From Antitrichia curtipendula (taxonomy: Eukaryota > Streptophyta > Bryopsida > Hypnales > Leucodontaceae), in contig OX579640.1 of assembly GCA_951230915.1 (NCBI GenBank), positions 15,210,981 through 15,274,980 on the forward strand: 64,000 nt of DNA. Reading direction: 5' to 3'. Every line of letters starts with the position of its first letter. Positions within the stretch are counted from its first letter, which is position 1. The notes under the pieces are model-generated. The model was not told the DNA's origin. It saw only the letters and a program-made list of their open reading frames with translations, and made no database searches. The translations under genes were made by a program, and so were the position numbers. This document shows positions 1 to 11,327 of this stretch, one piece after another.

Positions 1-555
1 ATAATTGTATCACTTAAAACTTTTTTTTATTTTTATTTTGTTTTAACTTGATTCTATAGTTTATAAGTATGTACTTCAGCTATATTACAGTAATGTTTAT
101 AAAGCACTTTTTATAGTCATTATTTTTTACATGGTTTCTCATAAAAATGCTCTTCTTATGAATGGTTGTACATTAGATGTGATTTAATACTTTAGACATT
201 AAAATAACCAATTTATAATGCATTGTTCTATTATATTTGGTAACAGTTTCTTGATTTTGTTTTTTGTTTGCCCAATATGATTTTGTAATAAAAATCATTG
301 ATATACGGACAAATGGGGGAAAACAATCTAAAGCAATCGTCTTCATATGTCAAGTATTGTGGATTGCATCTTCTTTGAATTGATTATCAACATATATCAT
401 ATTTCAGAAATATTAGAATTGAATTATACTTTGTATAGTTATATTTTATTATTTGCAAAGTTTAAACTCTTATATCTTAGCTATATATTGAATATATTGT
501 TAAGTTAAATATTGCATATTGGATACATTATCTATTTTATTTACTAGAAATGCTC
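1..555. other. AT-rich intergenic DNA, no gene seen
   Basis: Very AT-rich sequence with many short homopolymer runs and no reading frame with coding character. I see no recognisable gene or RNA. It borders the foldback hairpin that starts near 556. Confidence 0.6.
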
Positions 556-916
556 TACATCACAAAGTTTAGACCCTACGATTTGGCAACAATTATCAGG
601 CAGTTATTGTTGTTTTATGGGTTCATACCATAATCGCACTGACTCAGTGTATTTTTACGCGCTGAATCAGTGCGAAAACAATGAATACCAATAGCGTATA
701 GTTTATGTACTTTAACTATATGATTGTTGTGCAGTTTTGACACAACAATTGTATAGTTAAAGTACATAAACTATACGCTATTGGTATTCATTGTTTTCGC
801 ATTGATTTAGTGTGTAAAAATACATTGAGTCAGTGCAATTATGGTACAAACCCATAAAACAACAATAACCGCATAATAATTGTTGCCAAATTGTAGGATC
901 TAAACTTTGTGATGTA
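556..916. repeat. Long foldback (hairpin) element
   Basis: Two arms, 556-731 and 741-916, are reverse complements with only scattered mismatches, separated by a 9-base loop at 732-740. The arms run without large gaps from TACATCACAAAGTTT on the left to its complement on the right. A transcript would fold into a rod of about 175 base pairs. I see no coding capacity and no clear target-site duplication. The structure fits a foldback MITE or an inverted-repeat source of small RNA. Confidence 0.85.
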
Positions 917-3900
917 TTTCATTTTTCTTCAAAGTGAATCTGAAGCTTTTCCATTATAACTAATGTGTACATTATTGAATGTAGTACACTTTTAGTTGGC
1001 TATTTCATCACTGCCAGTGATACTTGACAAATCATATATTTATCTAGGTATGTATGACTACTCTAAAGAGCTTAATTTGAGAATTTAGGTAGAATTTTAC
1101 ATTAGGATTGAAATTGAAACCCTTATTCAATTGTTTGTTGATAATGTCTACATGTAATATTTTTTTGAATTTCCTCCAAACAATGGGCCATTGTTGATTG
1201 AATTTCTTGTATGTGTCCTATATGTTGGTGCCATAGACTGATGTTTTATTGCAATTTGCTACATATGAGAATGAAGGCATATGAGGAAGTGTAACAAAAT
1301 GATGGTGGCATTTAGGGAACATCATGTAGGTGCTTTTTTTGCATTTTGACTATGACCAAGGATTTATGATTTCAAAATGACCTAATCAGTTGATAATAGT
1401 AATTAGCATGATATAATGTAATTCAAATAGTCCAAATATTATTTGGACTAATGTATGGATTTTAAGTTCAAGCATTCTAAAGTGATCACTCGTATCACCA
1501 CTTGTATTTCATTGTGAGGATGCAAACAATAGTGGGTTCAATTAGCTTTGTGCTATATGATTGTAGTTGTAAATAATATAAGTACTGAATACTTATATGT
1601 AGCTAGTGTATATATCAGTACAATTTTTTTTCTAGAAATATGCATTGGCCATTTATATATAAATATATATGAAATTTCCTACCATTTTCACTATTATAAA
1701 GTTTACCATCATGTCAAGTTTATGCCAAAGTCAATGCTATTTTTGACATCAACATGGAAGAAATATTAGTGTGAAACTTTTGAATGATTGGTACCATTTT
1801 ATTTCTTTATATGTACCACTATAGCATCAAAAGAAAATATTTTTCAATAATATTGTACACACTAATTCAACACCACCAGTCCATAATGTTGATGTATCAT
1901 ATTTTAATGTCATTGTGCTGTCATTATAGCATCTAAATGATATGATGATATTTTGTTCATTGGTACAATGACATGTTGTTTTGATATTGACATTTAAAAG
2001 CTATTTTTGTTATAGAAAATGATACCAAGTTGGCACCATTTTGCTAAAAATACAGTCCTCAAAATAGCCTCATTATAGTGTTATTTGAACATTATGAGAC
2101 ATACTGTTGCGGCTATGTCAATCCTAATGTTGCCACACTTTAATACCAAATTAGTGAAAAGTTGGACCCTTTTCATCAATGCAAATTTGGTGTAATGTGA
2201 TAGTCCAATTTGCATGTTGTCAATTTAACACAGAGGTGGTACATTTCTAACACCAAAATTACCTGCCGCTATTTCAAGTCTACTACAGCATCAAATATAC
2301 CTCTACTCATTTTAGTGTTAATTAAGCATTAGAATGATGATCCTTTTTAAAGCCAAACTTACAGCAAAATCGCACATGTTAACTTGACATCACTTTGACA
2401 TTAATCCCCACATCAACTTAACAATCTGTCGTTTTGCTGCCAATATGGCACCACATTTGCATGCCCTAAAGTTCTTGATGTACGGCCTTAATTTGGCGCG
2501 CTCTCCCGTTTTCTTACATCTTCATGTGTTCATTGGTTCACATGAAGCATGGGGATTTCCCCTAATCCTATCCTCCCTTCTTCTCTCTCTCCTAAGTCTT
2601 CTCCTCGTTCATGCTTCTCAATGTTATGTGCTTGGTGTGCTTTGGAGTGCTTGAGTAGTGAAGATGTTTGCAAGTGTGTGAAGATGGTATAGAGACTTAG
2701 TGGAGAGGTTACAAGTTTGTTCCTACTTTACCCCCTTCTTCCCTTTTGGATCTAGCCTACCTATTCCTTTCTATGCATCTAATGTGGCATATTTACTATG
2801 CTCTTTATTTCTCCTTTTTAACTATGCTTGCTCTTTCTACTCTAGACTACCCCTACCCCCTATTCACTACTTTCTATCTTAGGAGACCTTTAATTTTTGG
2901 ACACTAAACTCTAAAAGTTTCCAAGCGCGTTTTAGAAACTAAACTTTGAAATATATGACAAGAGGGATGCAAAGCTCCACCGTGATTTTGGCTTTAACAC
3001 AAAATCTAGGACTCCTAGTTCCACAGAGGTTCAAAGCTCCGTCGTAGAGGGGAAATCCATTAATACCAAACGTTCCTTGGACCGGAGGTTAGTTAGCAAT
3101 ACACTTGCAATGACTGACCACAACCAAGGGCTAGTGTAAAAGCAAGGGATAGTTAGTAATCCTCTCTCAGTTAGTGTCACTCAACTTGTGTTAGCAAAAC
3201 TCAACTTGACACTAAAGGCCCCCCAAAGCGGCATTGCCAAGGTACAGTGGGGGGTGACTTTAGGATAAGTACAAGGGTCAAGAACACAACACGTGCTACT
3301 AAAACTTTAAGAATAGAAGAACAAAAAAGAAACCAAAACCAATGATTACCAATAAATATGCACACAATTCTTGGGGGACTTCCAAGAGCTCTAAGAGATT
3401 GAAATAACACAACATCGAGGCCAAAAGTGCCCCTAAAAACACCGTAGAAGTTTTTGGCTTAAGCACCAAAATTCCAACATAAGTTGGACCCGATGGACCC
3501 CAATACAAGAATGGGGGGTGGTTTGAGAGGGAAGTGAGCCCCTTTTAATACTTTTCAGGGTCACCCACTTCCTGTCTTTTAACCGAGGGTAAACCTATCT
3601 TTTAGGATTTTCATCCTTATCTTCAAGGATTTTTCCTCAAGTCTGGGGTAATAATGGATGCAACTTCTAACTTTTGGAGTTTAATTCCAAATTGCAAAAG
3701 GATTGCGCCATTGGCTTCAGAAGGCCATTTTTAGTCAAAGAATTCCTCTAATTTCAATTTCAACCCTAAAAACTCATCTAAAGCTAGGCCCAATTGAAAA
3801 CAGTAAAAGGTTAAAATGCTAACTTTTGGAGTTCGCCTTTTCTAAACAAGGTCACTAGCTAGGGTTGTTGGGGAGGTTATAGGGAGTAAGAAAAGACTCC

Positions 3901-5785
3901 TTATTGACTTTGTTCCGACTTTGTGTGCTCCCGGGATGCCGGTCAACTCCACGTAGATTTTATCATGTTGTCATTTTGGAGGAATGTTGGTGATTTGATC
4001 ACCTCCTGCTATCGGAATGCCACGAAACTTGTCGGGGCGCATTATTAGAATAAAATACTCTATGCTAATTTTTAGTGAGATTTTACCGCACCTGAGGTAA
4101 TTACCAAAAATTTCCCACCAAGCTTTGAGGCAGTTGATTGTTCGGAAGAGGTATCTCTGCAATCCAGAAAATTCCGAAATTTCTTGGGGAAACTCTCATG
4201 GAGTTTTCCAAGAGATTTATCAGTTCATGTCTTTATTGTCACATTTTGGCAAAGAAGGGAAATACTCAGCTCCTTGCATTTACCGACAATCAGGAAATCT
4301 TCCACATGCGGGGGAATCTTGGCGAATGGAATTCACTTCCGATCTCCTGACATGTTTCCAAGCCAAAATCAAAATCCAGTGGCCATAGATTCCACTGCTA
4401 GCCCGTCTTTGAAGAAGTGACACTTGCAAGCTAACAATTGGGATTTCTATGATTTCGTTGCTAGAATGGGAAAATTGAAACCTATCCTCGGGAACCTGTC
4501 TAGGAACCTCTAGGGACCAATTGAGCCACTACAGCCGCATGCCAAGTGGATTTAGGCTATTTTGGATAAGAACCTTCAAACCTAGCAATTCTCACTAATT
4601 TCGTGGATCTAACTTATGTATAAGTGGGATTTGGGGTTATTCTAGGAGGAGTACTCTATTATAGACCAAATACTAGATTGGTATGTGACACATCCGATTT
4701 GGTTTTACACTCTTTTTAAGGGTTTTTATGTATAATTGTGACTTAAATTGTGAAGTTTGGAAAAAAAGAAAACTATGAGTCCCAGGTGACGAATTGGAAG
4801 CTCACAGTGGGTTTCTAATAAAAGTATCTAGAATGTAAATTTAACCTACCTAAGTCGTAGTTCAAATCATGCCATTTCTAAAAACATTAAACTTGTAAAA
4901 ATTAGAAACTCCTACAAGAGATTATGAGTGGATGAAGTTTAACTGTTAATCGGTACTTCAAACTTCATCCGCGATTTTCTATCAATATACAATCCAAAAC
5001 TAACTTCTAATTTCACTTTTCACCTCTGGTTCTCAAAAGCTATCTAAGGTTCCAAATGTTCTTGTTCCTTTTGGATGAAATTGACTAATTTTCATCCACT
5101 ACAACTCCTATATTTCATCTACTAATATCTTTCTTACTTTAACTCCAATTTCTAAGTGTCATATGTTTTTGGAAACCTCTAAACAACCTCTACAAGATAT
5201 TCTATTTGAAAGTTGTGAAAGACCTAATCTTGACACTCTGACTTGCACTTGAAGTTCGGCTAAGCATGAAAATTGTTTGCTTACACACACTATCTATTTT
5301 GACTATATCTCAATTTTTGGAAATATATTGGTTTAACTTTTTGGTACAAAATTGCAAAGTGGCATATTCATTTGTTGTTCATTTGGACTATATATATCCT
5401 TACATCTAATTCCATAGTCATAGGTGCCCAATAAATTCACTAATCCTAAATAATAGTAAAATGGAGGCTCACAAGCTTATAGGCTCATAGGCTCATGCTC
5501 ACACGCTAGCACCCCCGTATAAAAATGTGTGGAAGAAATTTAAAAAACTTTGACTCTTACGTAGATTGCAAATTATTTTCATGTAAAGTGAAGAAAACAA
5601 GTATTTTTGTACCTTACTTCACAACATTTTTTGGCTTTGAATCTTTTCCGCTTAAAATTATTATACAATTGATTTTGAAATTAATAATTTTTTATGTTGA
5701 AAAATTACATTGAAGATCTTTATTTTTTATTTTTTCTAAAAGACTTAATTTCCACTCACTAAAAAAATTGATGCGTAAAAGTAAG
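917..5785. other. Repeat-rich intergenic DNA, no supported gene
   Basis: Mixed AT-rich DNA. The stretch at about 2450-4550 is less AT-rich and has short overlapping frames in several phases. One at 4138-4350 looks faintly like a retroelement gag fragment, but no reverse transcriptase, integrase, LTR pair or primer-binding site could be recognised. It may be decayed retroelement sequence, but I cannot support that. Nothing else was identified. Confidence 0.4.
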
Positions 5786-5789
5786 TTCC

Positions 5790-6305
5790 AGATATAAGAA
5801 AAAATTAAACTATTAATAGCTTTAAGATGGAATTGAAATACACTAATGTCAATGGTGAAATTGTTCTAGTAAGAGATTGTAGCCTTGAATTTATTTTTAA
5901 ATTGTAAAAATTATATTAAAAAATAAATCCTACAAAGTTATTTTTCTAAGAAAATGCTTTTATTGTCCAAAAAACAAGATTTTCCAGAAACTTTTACATC
6001 ATCAATCCAAATGGAATAAATAAAATCTTCTCATGTAGATAAAAATATAATATATAAAAAATATATACTCAAATTTTAAATTTTTGTGGAATTTTTCCTA
6101 CACACCAAACTAAAAGTTGGGCTCATTGTGCCATAAATTTCACTCATGGGCATCAATTGAAATATAATTTATATTTCCAAAAAGCTAGTGAATTTTTCTA
6201 TCTTCACAAAAAAAAATTTTAAATCATGAAAAATATTGAGACTATAGGAGCCTAATCAAAATCCAGTTTGTTTCCCTAGGGAACAATGGGACTTTAGAGG
6301 TTAAC
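5790..6305. repeat. Dispersed AT-rich repeat, family A, copy 1
   Basis: This segment aligns co-linearly with 17120-17665. Shared landmarks occur in the same order: TAAGATGGAATTGAAA, a CCAAAAAACAAGATT box, CATGTAGATAAAAATAT, TTGTGCCATAA, ATATTGAGACTATA and a final GGGACTTTAG. Spacing differs by small indels, as expected for old copies of one element. It has no coding potential. The element class is unknown. Confidence 0.65.
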
Positions 6306-6415
6306 ATCCATTACCAGATAATTTATTAAAATTGACAAATATGATTTGACATATGTCTAAAAAACTAAAGATTCTTTTTTCTATACAAACTTTAAAAAAC
6401 AATCCCAAATATTTG

Positions 6416-6446
6416 TTATTTATTTATTTATTTATTTACTTATTTG
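6416..6446. repeat. ATTT tetranucleotide microsatellite
   Basis: About seven consecutive ATTT-type units with one interruption (ACTT). It lies just upstream of the promoter region of the SR protein gene. Confidence 0.8.
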
Positions 6447-6499
6447 CCGACCCTGACCACTGGGCCGAGTAATTTAAATAATCCCCACACTAAATAGGT

Positions 6500-6973
6500 C
6501 AAAAAGCATAACCCCTACGCCAGGCTTGGGCGGGTATGAGGTCACGACCCTTCGTAGCCATCGGAAGACTAGGCTCACCCAAGACCGTGGATATCTACGA
6601 ACGTTCTACATCGTTGCAGCGAATGACGAGGGCTTCTTCTCTCGAACGTTCGAATGAGAAGAGCCGGCACTCCACCGCCACCATCATCCCCATCAATAGA
6701 GTTTTTTTTCGCAATTGTTGCGTTGCTGATCTTTCTCCTTCAATCGCTCGTGCTTTGCGGTATGTAATTTGGCTATGTCCTTCCGGCTATCTTTAGGAGA
6801 GAGTTTTGTTGCAACTGCGGCTTATATTTGGGGTTTGAATTTCAAGGGTTTGTTGGGTTGCGGGTATTTCAAGCTATGGCGTTGACAGCGAGTTTTGGAA
6901 TTGTTGGATGATATTGCAGGAGGTTTTCTTGAAGGCGGAAGGAGTTCGTGTTGGTGTTGTGGGGTTTGAAGAG
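6500..6973 (+). promoter_or_regulatory. Promoter and 5' leader region of the SR gene
   Basis: Base composition shifts from AT-rich to balanced near 6480, marking the start of the gene territory. A probable 5'-UTR intron runs from a GTATGT donor after 6759 to the TATTGCAG acceptor ending at 6919. The coding start lies 54 bases downstream. The transcription start cannot be fixed from sequence alone. Confidence 0.45.
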
Positions 6974-9900
6974 ATGGCCGCCAAGATAAGGCCAGTGTAT
7001 TGTGGGAATTTTGAGTATGATGCTCGGCAGTCGGAGATCGAGCGCTTGTTCAAGGAGTATGGGAGAGTGGACCGTGTTGACATGAAGACAGGCAAGTTTG
7101 AATAATTTCTGGTATCACTATCCATTACTTTGGTTGTTGCAGCAACCCCTGCCTCTCTTAGGGTTTTGATTTTGCGGGAGAAGGTTATTTGGAATGAAAT
7201 TCTAGTGGTGTCTTTGTGCTGTGACTTTTATCCCTATGCTCACCGATGGAGACATTTTTTTAAGTTTATGTTTTCGGATGTGGTTATGTTTGTTTTTGTA
7301 CTTACGGAACGATGCTAGGCATTCGGTGAATCGTCACGTTTTTGTAAGCATTTAATTATTGGTTCTTTTGGAAATGAGCGTTTCGTGGATTTAAAGATTT
7401 TAGGTTTCCCAGTTTCGATGTAGTCTCTTTAGATGGTTTGAAAGGAAAAAACTGCGCTGTTCCTCGCAGTGCAGACTATGTAGTGCTGTTCTCATCTCTA
7501 GCACCGTAGGGAAATTATACTTTCGACATTGTTCAGGGAGTATTGGTTATGGGGTATGGTTAAGCAAGCAAGGCCCCTAAAGTACTTGGCAATCCTTAAC
7601 TGGATCATGCGGTTCACCTTTTGCATTTTTTTGTGTTCTGCTTCTGGGGAGTTTGATTTGCGGTTGCGTCCCTCTTTTTTGGTCTTATTTTGATTCTGAA
7701 CAACCTGCTGTTTTCTGCATGAAATTAGAAACACAAGGATAGGCTGGGCCCTGGCTGGAATTTTTTAGGTTCTCAAGGATGGGTGTGTTACCGCAGGCAT
7801 GAGCATGGAGAGCATGGCAGCTCTCTTGCTGGCAGTTTGGTTGAGGATATCCCATTCCTATATGGCTCCTCGTTGCCAACAATTGGCTTCATTTGTGTGC
7901 CTGACTGAACACATCAGAACACAATTCCTGCTGTCATCAATCATCTTGTCATCAGTCATCAGATTACCTCCCCCTCTAATGCAATGGGTGACAGCATAAT
8001 GACAACGTTTTGGCTCGCTCAAGGCATGATCCTAGTTAATCATCACGGAAGTCTACCTCAGCACCACCAAGTGTCCACCTCAGCAACATCTCGTTATGTC
8101 TACATGTGCATCATCTAGAATCTTACTACTGCAGCAGACGATGGAGAGCAGCATGATTGGTGCAAGCTTGGCTGACCCTTGTTTCTTTGTCAACAATAGA
8201 CTCCTGACTTTCCTTTGTGCAGACAACAGGCACTCATAAGTGGCCAGGTGGCTATCAATTTTTCCTCTCAAAACGTAACGAGATTTTTAAGGGTGTACTT
8301 TTGTATGACTTCTTTTCTTACTCTTGATTTCCCTGGATGGGATTTCGCAATAAGATTCCTAACAGTGGTTCCTGACTTGCTTTCTCCAGTGTGTGGGTTG
8401 CTCATGCTCTAGTGTTTGACTGCACAGGCTTTTCGTTCGTCTATATGGAAGACGAACGTGACGCAGAGGACGCTATACGCCACCTTGACAATATGGAGTT
8501 CGGCAGGCAGCGTAGGCGGCTCAGTGTGGAGTGGGCTAAGGTACACTTAAATCTCTTTACTATGAAGTTTGCGAATACGACATACTGTAGTATCCTGCAC
8601 ACTTGCAACGCTATCATTGCCTGTGGCACACTGATCACACTCTGTACTATGTCGTTGGGACCCCAGCTGGTAAGATTTTAGAGTTTTCACAGCAGTCTGT
8701 CAGTCTTGAAATGTTCGAGTGTTCATATTGAGCTATTGATTGGGTAGTTTTGGTGTAACGAATATGTTAATGAGATCTTGTTGCTGTCAATGGATAAGCA
8801 TGCATTAATTATTAAATTTGAATGATCTTTTGTGTGGCAAGCAGCAAGGTGATGGCGCCATTCGTAGGCGAGAGGATGCCCGCAGGAGCAACACTAAGCT
8901 TCGTCCCTCGAAGACACTGTTTGTTGTGAACTTTGATCCCATCAACACTCGAGTGCGAGATCTTGAACGTCACTTTGAGCCGTATGGGAAGCTAGTGCGT
9001 GTACAAATACGAAAGAATTTTGGGTTTGTTCAGTACGAGACTCAGGAGGAGGCCACTAAAGCTCTCGAATGTACCAACATGAGGTAACAGTCGTTTCCAC
9101 AAGGTTGATGCTATTTTCTTTTGGATAATATTTGTTTTGTGTTTTTTTAATTTAAATTAATTTTCTATCATTCTGCTGTGTAGTGGTTTGGTGGTAGATA
9201 GAAAGCACATTCAGTATTTTGATTTGAGGACAGTTGTTGAGATATTGTTTCTCGCTCTAATCCATGACTCCTGTGAGAAGGTAATTATTAGTCAAATCTA
9301 ACCTTTGAGTGGCTATTTCAGCAAGGTGACGGATCGCGTCATTACCGTGGAGTATGCAGCTCGTGAAGATGGTGAGGCGCCTTCTGGTGGACGGGGTGGC
9401 AGTCCTGGTCGGTACCGAGGTCCCTCAAGGGGCAGCCCACCTCCTTATGGGCGTGATCGAAGCCCTGCGCGGGGAAGTGGGCGAAATCGCAGGTATGCGA
9501 CCTTCTTCACTCTTTGCAATAGTTGGTGTTTACACCTCGATATAGTTCAGCTTCGTGATCGTTCTGTTTTGTGTATAGCCTCTGGAATTATACTTGATGT
9601 ATCCAGCATCTCCAAGCAATGGTGCCGGGACGCTTATAGTATACCCTCACCCAAAAAAAAATGCATGGTCTGAAAACTTTACAGCCTAGGGTCGACGACA
9701 CCAATAATTAACGCTTCAACACCTTTAGTTTGTTCTTACAGTGTCCAAAAAATATGTGCTATTTCGCATTGAAATCCTCTTCGAATCGCCAACAAGCCTA
9801 AACAGAAATGAAGGGTAGCCTAGTAATAGGAACCATGCTCAAATGCTTATCTGAATGTTTTTTGGTGTACATACCTAAAGTGACTGTTGTCATAGTGACT

Positions 9901-10098
9901 TCCCTTTCTCTCTAAGTTCCCAAGTAATATTCAGCTATTTTAAGGTGTCCATCTGGGTATTTTTCTGCAGCCCTATGATTTCGTTATGACATTCTAAAAT
10001 GCTTCTGATCAATAATTTTTATATTCTGCAGTCCCCCGGCGCGATCGTATCGAAGCCGATCTCCTGATTATCGCCCATATGCCGGATCTCGTCGTTGA
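6974..10098 (+). CDS. RS31: RS31-type SR splicing factor, five coding exons
   Basis: Serine/arginine-rich pre-mRNA splicing factor of the plant-specific RS subfamily, acting in nuclear spliceosome assembly. Coding exons are 6974-7091, 8428-8540, 8842-9083, 9322-9492 and 10032-10098. They total 711 bases, or 236 residues, close to Arabidopsis RS31. The first RRM begins at residue 6 ([13 protein letters not shown]) and continues with [21 protein letters not shown], broken here only by family wording, to SVEWAK. The second RRM has [26 protein letters not shown] and [15 protein letters not shown] short Gly/Ser/Arg tail with RSP repeats ends in GSRR. The first coding intron (7092-8427) is unusually long and starts with GC instead of GT (ACAG|GCAAGT). 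Reading into it meets a stop after four codons, so retention would give a truncated protein. The gene converges on the glyoxal oxidase gene downstream. Confidence 0.93.
7092..8427 (+). promoter_or_regulatory. Long GC-AG intron, likely regulated alternative splicing
   Basis: The intron interrupts RRM1 after codon 39, the position where plant RS-type SR genes carry a long, alternatively spliced intron. The donor is GCAAGT and the productive acceptor is TGCACAG at 8427. A second plausible acceptor, TTTCTCCAG, ends at 8389. It would add 38 bases and put a TAG in frame after seven codons. This fits a poison-splicing arrangement. The family behaviour is established knowledge; use of these particular sites is inference. 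Confidence 0.6.
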
Positions 10099-11040
10099 AG
10101 TGATTCGCAGACCTGAAGAATCAGGAAGTAAACCGTCTGTTGGAGAAGAAGAAGAAGCTTAGAGTCCATTCGTTGGCTTAAGTACCATCTTTTGAATAGG
10201 AGCCAGATTAGATTATAGAAATGTTATCACCCTTGTTAGACATCGTTAGGATTTTCTACTATGGGCAACTAAGGTTTTCATCGTTATCGTATTCTGTGCC
10301 ATGTAAATTGTATGATGTAAAACCTTGCTGACACTTTTTATAACATTGCAGACAGTAAAATGAGCTGCTACAGAGATTATTGGTTACACACGTGAATACA
10401 GCTACTTCTCTACGCATTTCAATGTACAGATGTGAGGTTACGACCTGACTTCGTTGCAAACTGAATACACTCTGGCGTAAGAACAGTCGCACCAATCAAA
10501 ATGCAAGATTTAACCAGATGGAGAGGAACAAGTTCATGCCTTTTATTATATAACGCCGGTGCACAATTTTTTGTACACTTCTAGCTCAAGTTACGAATGA
10601 GATAACTGCAACAAATAATCTTCCAATGGTTGTTTGGAGAAGGCTGAAAAGTTGTAAATGCTGCTCACTAATGAAGATGATTTTAATGTCCACGAAGTTG
10701 ACGAAGTTGGTCCCCTTGAGTGAGGGCGATTTGGCCTTCCCTGTACAGGTTCGATCAAACTCTACTCTAAATTTGAAACTGCTTTGATACAGTAGGAGAC
10801 GTCAATGGGCCTCACTGTCCTCCCATTCAGAAAGTGGTCTCTCCAATAGCTGGGAAGGATTTTGGAAGTTCGGCTTTGGTGAGCTCCATGGCAGTCGAAG
10901 TGATCAGTCCTAAGGTAAATCACATCTAATCACAACACCCAAAATCCTTGCACAATGAGTGTATATTGATTTGAGGATGTACACTACCTGAAAAATCAGA
11001 ATTCGTGTCAGTACTAGATCATGTACCAATAGATTTTGAA
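10099..11040. other. 3' flank of SR gene and intergenic spacer
   Basis: It contains the 3'-UTR of the SR gene, of unknown length, and the spacer between two convergent genes. I see no additional gene. Short frames here lack coding character. Confidence 0.5.
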
Positions 11041-11274
11041 CTCTTAGAACTCTTACATTTTGCATATGGAATCTAATTAACGCATTCTTTAGTGCGTTGG
11101 AATCCCTTTTGACTTGATACTCTTAGAACGTTTGAAAACTTTTGAGTATGGTATCCAAATGATGCTTTCTTTTAGTGCCTTGGAACCCTTTTTCATTCGG
11201 TACTCTTAGAACTTTTGAATATGGTATCCAAATAATGCGTTTTTCAGCGCGTTGGAATTCTTTTTGGTTTGGTA
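11041..11274. repeat. Three-unit tandem repeat, 72-83 bp units
   Basis: Three degenerate units begin with CTCTTAGAAC at 11041, 11120 and 11203. Each goes on through a TATGGTATCCAAAT-like block and a GTGCGTTGGAATCC-like block, ending in TGATA or GGTA. The array lies just past the stop codon of the minus-strand glyoxal oxidase gene, so it probably falls in its 3'-UTR. Confidence 0.8.
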
Positions 11275-11327
11275 GGAAGAGTACTGAAAATCTGTCCCAG
11301 TATCGCAGATGGGTGAGGTTACCATAC

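Noticed and set aside
4125..4420. Possible retroelement gag fragment in three overlapping frames
   Set aside because: No zinc knuckle, no reverse transcriptase and no LTR could be found nearby.
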